DNA of 64,000 nt, taken from the NCBI RefSeq assembly GCF_024320865.1, contig NZ_JANDBD010000013.1, forward strand, positions 62,001 through 126,000, in the 5' to 3' direction. The notes below the pieces were generated by a model, which worked only from the letters and a program-made list of their open reading frames with translations, ran no database searches and was not told the DNA's origin. This DNA comes from Mycolicibacterium arenosum (GTDB taxonomy: Bacteria > Actinomycetota > Actinomycetes > Mycobacteriales > Mycobacteriaceae). The translations under genes were made by a program, and so were the position numbers. Positions 60,005 through 64,000 of the stretch are shown in pieces. The number at the start of each line of letters is the position of its first letter. Position 1 is the first letter of the stretch.

Positions 60005-61435
60005 CTAGAAGGGGTCGTCGTCTTCTGGTGTGAGGAGGCGTTCGGGGTGGTGGAGGTTGTTGACGTGGGGTCGGCCGGTGACGGGGTCGATCCATGCGTA
60101 GCGGCCGTCGGGTCGGCGGCGGGTTTTCCAGCCGGTGTCCTCGATCATCTGGTTGCCGGGTCCGCAGGCGAGGGTGAGGTCGTCGATGTTGGTCTGGCCG
60201 TGGTGTTTCCAGTCGGCGACGCCGTGGTGGGCCTGGGTGCGGTAGAAGTCCACGGTGCAGCCGGGGCAGGTGCATCCGCGTTCCCGGCCGAACAGCATGA
60301 GCTTCTGAGCTCCGGTGGCGCAGCGTTGCGCGCGGCCGAGGTGCAGGGCCATCGAGGTGTGGCCGTCGAACACGGCGAGGTAGTGGTAGGCGTCGGCGGC
60401 CATGGTGATGAGGTCGCGCATCGGCAGGCGGGTGCCGCCGCCGGTGACGGCGTGACCGGCGCCGGCTTGGAGTTCCTGCAGGGTGGTGGTGACGACCACG
60501 GTGGTGGGCAGCCCGTTGAGCGTGCCGAGGGTGTTCGAGCGCAGGAGTAGGTCCAGGGCGGTGGCGAACGCGTCGTGGGTGTATTGGGCTCTGGTGCGCC
60601 ACAGGTGGTCCAGGACCGGGGTGGGTGGCGGGGGTGGTGGGTCGTCGGGGTGCGGGGCGAACGGATCGTCCTCGGCGGCAGCGGGTTCGGAGTCAGGGTT
60701 GGGGTCAGGTTCCGGCTCCGACTCCGCCTCGGGTTCGGGTCGGGGGTGGCGGCCGCGTTCGGCGAATTTGGCCTGGATGGGTTCGATGAGGGCGCGCAGT
60801 GTCGGCGAGATCCATCCGGACAGGTAGCTCAGGCCGTCGGGTTGCTGATTGCCCAGGTGCAGGCCCACCTTGCGCGCGGCGGCGTCGGCGGGTTCGTCGC
60901 CGTCGGGGTGCAGCAGCGCCAGCAGGTGGATCGCGGCGACGGTCAGCGATCGCGGGTCCAGGGTGGCGGCGGCCTGAACCAGGGACGCTTCGGCGTGGGC
61001 GGAGGTGGTCGGGTCCACCGATGCCGGCAGGGCGGCGAGGAACTTGGCGATGACCTCGACGTGTTCGTCGCCGATGGTCCCGTCGGCCAGTGCGGTGGCG
61101 GTGTGTTCCCACTGCGGGGGCAGCTGCTCACCGTGCAGGGTCCGGCGGGGGGCGAGTTGTCGGGCGCGGGTGAGCAGTCTGCGGGCGCGGCCGGTGCTCA
61201 TCCGGGTGCGCAGGGTCAGCAGTTTGGTCCAGGAGGTGGCGCCCAGTTCGACGGGGGACGCTTCGCGTTGCAGGCGGGCCAGGATCGCGTAGCCGGCGGT
61301 CGGGATGCGGCGGGTCTGGTCCTCGATCCCGGTGAAGTGGGTCAGCAGCTCGTGGTGTGAGGGGGTGTCGACGTCGGCGGCCAGCAGTGCGTCCACCCCG
61401 GCGGTGAAGGCGGCGAGTGCCTCGTCGATCGACAT
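60005..61435 (-). CDS. 13E12-family DUF222 protein with HNH nuclease domain
   Basis: 476 residues. DUF222 at about 1-330 (LLTHFTGIEDQTRRIPTAGYAILARLQREA, RARRLLTRARQL), interrupted by an acidic/Pro linker (PEPEAESEPEPDPNP, DDPPPPPPTP). HNH domain from about 370: CTCPGC, then HHGVADWKHHGQTNIDDLTLAC and the closing TGWKTRRRPDGRYAW, typical of REP13E12 proteins. All zinc/catalytic residues look intact. Start ATG at 61435 six bases after a -10 that lies inside an SOS box. Confidence 0.92.
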   Translation of the reverse strand: MSIDEALAAFTAGVDALLAADVDTPSHHELLTHFTGIEDQTRRIPTAGYAILARLQREASPVELGATSWTKLLTLRTRMSTGRARRLLTRARQLAPRRTLHGEQLPPQWEHTATALADGTIGDEHVEVIAKFLAALPASVDPTTSAHAEASLVQAAATLDPRSLTVAAIHLLALLHPDGDEPADAAARKVGLHLGNQQPDGLSYLSGWISPTLRALIEPIQAKFAERGRHPRPEPEAESEPEPDPNPDSEPAAAEDDPFAPHPDDPPPPPPTPVLDHLWRTRAQYTHDAFATALDLLLRSNTLGTLNGLPTTVVVTTTLQELQAGAGHAVTGGGTRLPMRDLITMAADAYHYLAVFDGHTSMALHLGRAQRCATGAQKLMLFGRERGCTCPGCTVDFYRTQAHHGVADWKHHGQTNIDDLTLACGPGNQMIEDTGWKTRRRPDGRYAWIDPVTGRPHVNNLHHPERLLTPEDDDPF

Positions 61436-61438
61436 GCT

Positions 61439-61454
61439 TCGAACATACCTTCGA
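61439..61454 (-). promoter_or_regulatory. LexA (SOS) box over the 13E12 promoter
   Basis: TCGAACATACCTTCGA matches the mycobacterial SOS consensus TCGAAC-N4-GTTCGA at 11 of 12 defined positions. On the minus strand it contains TATGTT (61442-61447), a TANNNT -10 six bases from the ATG at 61435. LexA bound here would cover the promoter. Several M. tuberculosis 13E12 genes are known SOS targets. Confidence 0.75.
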
Positions 61455-61650
61455 TCGCTGACGATTTCGATCGCACGGAGCCGCCCTGTGGATGAACCTC
61501 GAACTGTGGATAAGTCGGTCGCGCAACACGTTTCACGTCGGTGTCCTGTGCTATGCAGAGGGCCGGACCGCCGGGCAGGTTGACTGACTACTGCGTGAAT
61601 ATGCGATGGTTCTCACCCGACGAACAGATCCGAGTGGCAACCTCGTCGGC
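61455..61650. other. Intergenic region before the alkyl sulfatase
   Basis: Roughly 195 bases. A second TTCGATCG motif (61466-61473) follows the SOS box. The alkyl sulfatase promoter must lie in the right half; I see no clear -10 or Shine-Dalgarno. Confidence 0.35.
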
Positions 61651-63528
61651 ATGGATCAGAAACCCGCCTCAGCCGTCATCGAGTCCGCCCACGCCGCGGC
61701 GCTGGCCGCGCTGCCGCTCGACGACACCACCGACTTCGAAGACGCCGACCGGGGCTTCATCGCGGCGTTGGACCCGTGCGTGGTCACAGCGGCTGACGGA
61801 CGTGTCGTCTGGGACAACGACGTCTATGGATTCCTCACCGGCGACGCGCCGACGAGTGTGCACCCCAGCCTGTGGCGACAGTCGCAACTGTGCGCCAAGC
61901 AGGGTCTCTACGAAGTGGTCGAGGGTATCTACCAGGTGCGCGGGCTCGACCTGTCGAACATCACCTTCATCGAGGGTGACACCGGAATCATCGTCATCGA
62001 CCCGCTCATCTCGACGGAGACGGCGGCGGCCGCACTCGCGCTGTACCGCGCGCATCGCGGCGACCGTCCGGTCGTCGCCGTCATCTACACGCACAGCCAC
62101 GTCGACCACTTCGGCGGCGTTCTCGGCGTCACGTCCCAGGCCGAGGTCGACGCGGGCACCGTCGCGATCATCGCGCCGGAGCACTTCACCGATCACGCGG
62201 TGCAGGAGAACGTGTACGCGGGCACGGCGATGGCACGGCGGGCCGCCTACATGTACGGCGCGGTACTCGAGCGCGGCCCGCAGGGACAGGTCGGCTGTGG
62301 GCTCGGGCAGGTCGGCTCGACGGGCGAGGTCGCGCTGATCGTGCCGACCGTCGACGTCAAGACCACCGGCGAGACGCACACCGTCGACGGTGTCGAGATC
62401 GAATTCCAGATGGCCCCCGGCACGGAGGCTCCCGCCGAGATGCACTTCTACTTCCCGAAGTTCCGGGCGCTGTGCATGGCAGAGAACGCGACGCACAACC
62501 TGCACAACCTGCTGACGCTGCGCGGCGCGCTGGTGCGCGATCCGCACGGGTGGTCGGGCTACCTGACCGAGGCCATCGACGCGTTCTGCGATCGTGCGGA
62601 CGTCGTGTTCGCCTCACACCACTGGCCGACGTGGGGTAGGGAGAACATCGTCGAATTCCTCTCTCTGCAACGTGATCTGTACGCCTACCTGCACGACCAG
62701 ACGCTGCGCCAGCTGAACCAGGGTTTCACCGGCATTGAGATCGCCGAGACCTTTCAGATGCCGCCGGCCCTTGAGAAGGCGTGGCACACCCACGGCTACT
62801 ACGGATCGGTCAGCCACAACGTCAAGGCGGTGTACCAGCGTTACATGGGGTGGTTCGACGGCAACCCCGGCCGGCTGTGGGCGCATCCGCCGGAGGCCAT
62901 CGGGCCGCGCTATGTCGAGGCGATGGGTGGCCTGGACCGGGTCGTCGAAATCGCACAGCATGCCGCCGATGACGGCGATCTCCGTTGGGCGGCAACGCTC
63001 CTCGATCACGCCATCTTCACCGATCAGGAGCACGCGGACGCCAGGGCGCTGTACGCGGATGTGCTCGAGCAGTTGGCCTACGGCGCGGAGAACGCGGTCT
63101 GGCGGAACTTCTTCTTCTCGGGGGCAACGGAGTTGCGGGAGGGCAACTTCGGCACCCCGACGCAGACCGCATCCCCGACCATGATGGCTCAGTTGACGCC
63201 CGATCAGATGTTCGACGCACTGGCGATCAGCGTCGACGGGCCGCGGTCGTGGGACCTCGACATCGCGCTCGACATCACGTTCACCGACCTCGACGCCAAC
63301 TACCGGCTGGCACTCCGCAACGGCGTGCTGGTGCATCGCAAGGTGGCAGCGGATCCGGCCACTGCCACCGCCACCTTGACGGTGGCCACCAAAGTGCGCT
63401 TGCTACAACTCGTCTCGGGCGACCTCACATCGCCCGGCGTGGAGATCGGCGGCGACGCTGCGGCCCTGCAGCAGCTCGTCAACGCCCTCGACAAGCCGGA
63501 CCCCGGCTTCAACATCATCACGCCGTAG
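61651..63528 (+). CDS. Alkyl sulfatase (SDS hydrolase) family, MBL fold
   Basis: 625 residues from ATG at 61651; an ATG at 61606 would add 15 residues that the family normally lacks. The zinc motif THSHVDHFGG is at residues 147-156, with further ligands in MAENATHNLHNL and ASHHWPTWG. Dimerisation helices follow (VEIAQHAADDGDLRWAATLLDHAIF), then a SCP2-like C-terminal domain (TATLTVATKVRLLQLVSGD). Family members release sulfate from alkyl sulfates. No signal peptide visible, unlike the secreted Pseudomonas SdsA1. Its end overlaps the convergent Nudix gene by 11 bases. Confidence 0.92.
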   Translation: MDQKPASAVIESAHAAALAALPLDDTTDFEDADRGFIAALDPCVVTAADGRVVWDNDVYGFLTGDAPTSVHPSLWRQSQLCAKQGLYEVVEGIYQVRGLDLSNITFIEGDTGIIVIDPLISTETAAAALALYRAHRGDRPVVAVIYTHSHVDHFGGVLGVTSQAEVDAGTVAIIAPEHFTDHAVQENVYAGTAMARRAAYMYGAVLERGPQGQVGCGLGQVGSTGEVALIVPTVDVKTTGETHTVDGVEIEFQMAPGTEAPAEMHFYFPKFRALCMAENATHNLHNLLTLRGALVRDPHGWSGYLTEAIDAFCDRADVVFASHHWPTWGRENIVEFLSLQRDLYAYLHDQTLRQLNQGFTGIEIAETFQMPPALEKAWHTHGYYGSVSHNVKAVYQRYMGWFDGNPGRLWAHPPEAIGPRYVEAMGGLDRVVEIAQHAADDGDLRWAATLLDHAIFTDQEHADARALYADVLEQLAYGAENAVWRNFFFSGATELREGNFGTPTQTASPTMMAQLTPDQMFDALAISVDGPRSWDLDIALDITFTDLDANYRLALRNGVLVHRKVAADPATATATLTVATKVRLLQLVSGDLTSPGVEIGGDAAALQQLVNALDKPDPGFNIITP

Positions 63529-64000
63529 GGAACAGGTACCGGTCGACCACGTCGTCGGCCTCGCGGCGGAGCACGGGCAGCGCATCGAGCGGCCACCACT
63601 GGATCTCGGCGATCTCGAATCGGCCGGTCGCGACCGCATCGGGACCGTCATCGGCGATCCGATCCAGGCGGTAGACGTGGTCGATGTGGCGCGCTGCGCG
63701 CTGGGTGTGCGTGCCGAGCAGCGTCAGTTCCTCGGCGGCCACGTCGATCCCGGTCTCCTCGCGCAGTTCTCGGACGGCGCAGTCAACGGGATCCTCGCTG
63801 CGGTTCATCACGCCGCCGGGGAATCCCCATGCGCGCTCGCCATAGCCGTTGCGCACCAGGAGAACCCGATTGTCGACGACCCAGACGACCAGCGATCCGG
63901 CGGTGAATCTGGTCGACGTCCAATACACGATGAGGCGGACCACGCGCGGCGAAAGCAGACGGCCGAGGAGTACCTGCAACATACTCAGGGCATTCCGCCG
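63518..64000 (-). CDS. Nudix hydrolase (start may lie outside the window)
   Basis: At least 154 residues from the ATG at 63982; the frame stays open to the window edge, so the true start may be upstream. The Nudix box is complete: GGVMNRSEDPVDCAVRELREETGI (G-x5-E-x7-REL-x-EE-x-G pattern; read in two parts around DPVDC). An N-terminal helix (LLGRLLSPRVVRLIVYW) precedes the domain. The family removes nucleoside-diphosphate-linked groups; substrate not readable. Convergent with the alkyl sulfatase. Confidence 0.87.
   Translation of the reverse strand, partial: RRNALSMLQVLLGRLLSPRVVRLIVYWTSTRFTAGSLVVWVVDNRVLLVRNGYGERAWGFPGGVMNRSEDPVDCAVRELREETGIDVAAEELTLLGTHTQRAARHIDHVYRLDRIADDGPDAVATGRFEIAEIQWWPLDALPVLRREADDVVDRYLFPTA

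Overview
The window is high-GC, actinobacterial DNA. Gene content and order identify it as a mycobacterium, probably a fast-growing Mycolicibacterium-type species. It carries the mycolic-acid condensation genes (culp6-fadD32-pks13-accD4), the arabinogalactan genes (gtrA-like, dprE1, dprE2, aftA, embC, embA, embB) and the galactan start/export genes (glfT1, wzm, wzt). These blocks follow the order of the M. tuberculosis Rv3802c-Rv3772 interval, with the two major blocks facing each other. The species call is inference, since no rRNA is present.

Layout. 1-10026 (+): end of culp6, then fadD32, pks13 and accD4, which activate, carboxylate and condense the two fatty-acid halves of mycolic acid. 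10109-14998 (+): a DUF4331 protein, a methyltransferase and two tandem Ser/Thr kinases, which interrupt the mycolate and emb blocks. 15011-30243 (-): one tightly packed transcription unit, gtrA-like > dprE1 > dprE2 > aftA > embC > embA > embB > metallo-beta-lactamase-fold hydrolase. It makes decaprenyl-phospho-arabinose and polymerises arabinan. 30280-32230 (-): a PAS protein and two GAF-ANTAR regulators directly upstream of that unit. 32333-34274: a MocR regulator divergent from an AhpD-like gene. 34342-39322 (-): Rv3779-like GT-C protein, proteasome activator bpa, wzt, glfT1 and wzm, coupled by short overlaps. 39435-42177: Rv3778c-like PLP-fold protein, quinone oxidoreductase and divergent MarR.

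42197-49823: tRNA-Ser(UGA), a 2OG-Fe(II) oxygenase whose 3' end runs antisense into that tRNA, a purine permease, a type III polyketide synthase with a membrane methyltransferase, echA21, a lipoprotein, a DUF4334 protein, hisC2, then tRNA-Ser(GCU) and tRNA-Arg(ACG). 49889-64000: stress and accessory genes. These are a universal stress protein lacking a start codon and an Acg-like nitroreductase with a DosR-like box between them, Abi-alpha/DUF445 proteins, a GGDEF-EAL enzyme, a phosphoesterase, a YjbR protein, an HxlR regulator divergent from two imine-reductase-like genes, a DUF222-HNH (13E12) gene with an SOS box over its promoter, an alkyl sulfatase and a Nudix hydrolase at the edge.

Many genes have a TANNNT -10 element 6-7 nt before the start codon, the leaderless arrangement common in mycobacteria. 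I used it to choose starts. The most unusual points are small repeats inserted in essential cell-wall genes (pks13, embC, aftA, gtrA), the ANTAR/PAS regulators beside the emb operon, the twin kinases with matching promoters, the twin imine reductases with a palindromic operator, and the 13E12 gene under a LexA-type box. I saw no IS element, integrase, CRISPR array or phage gene cluster.
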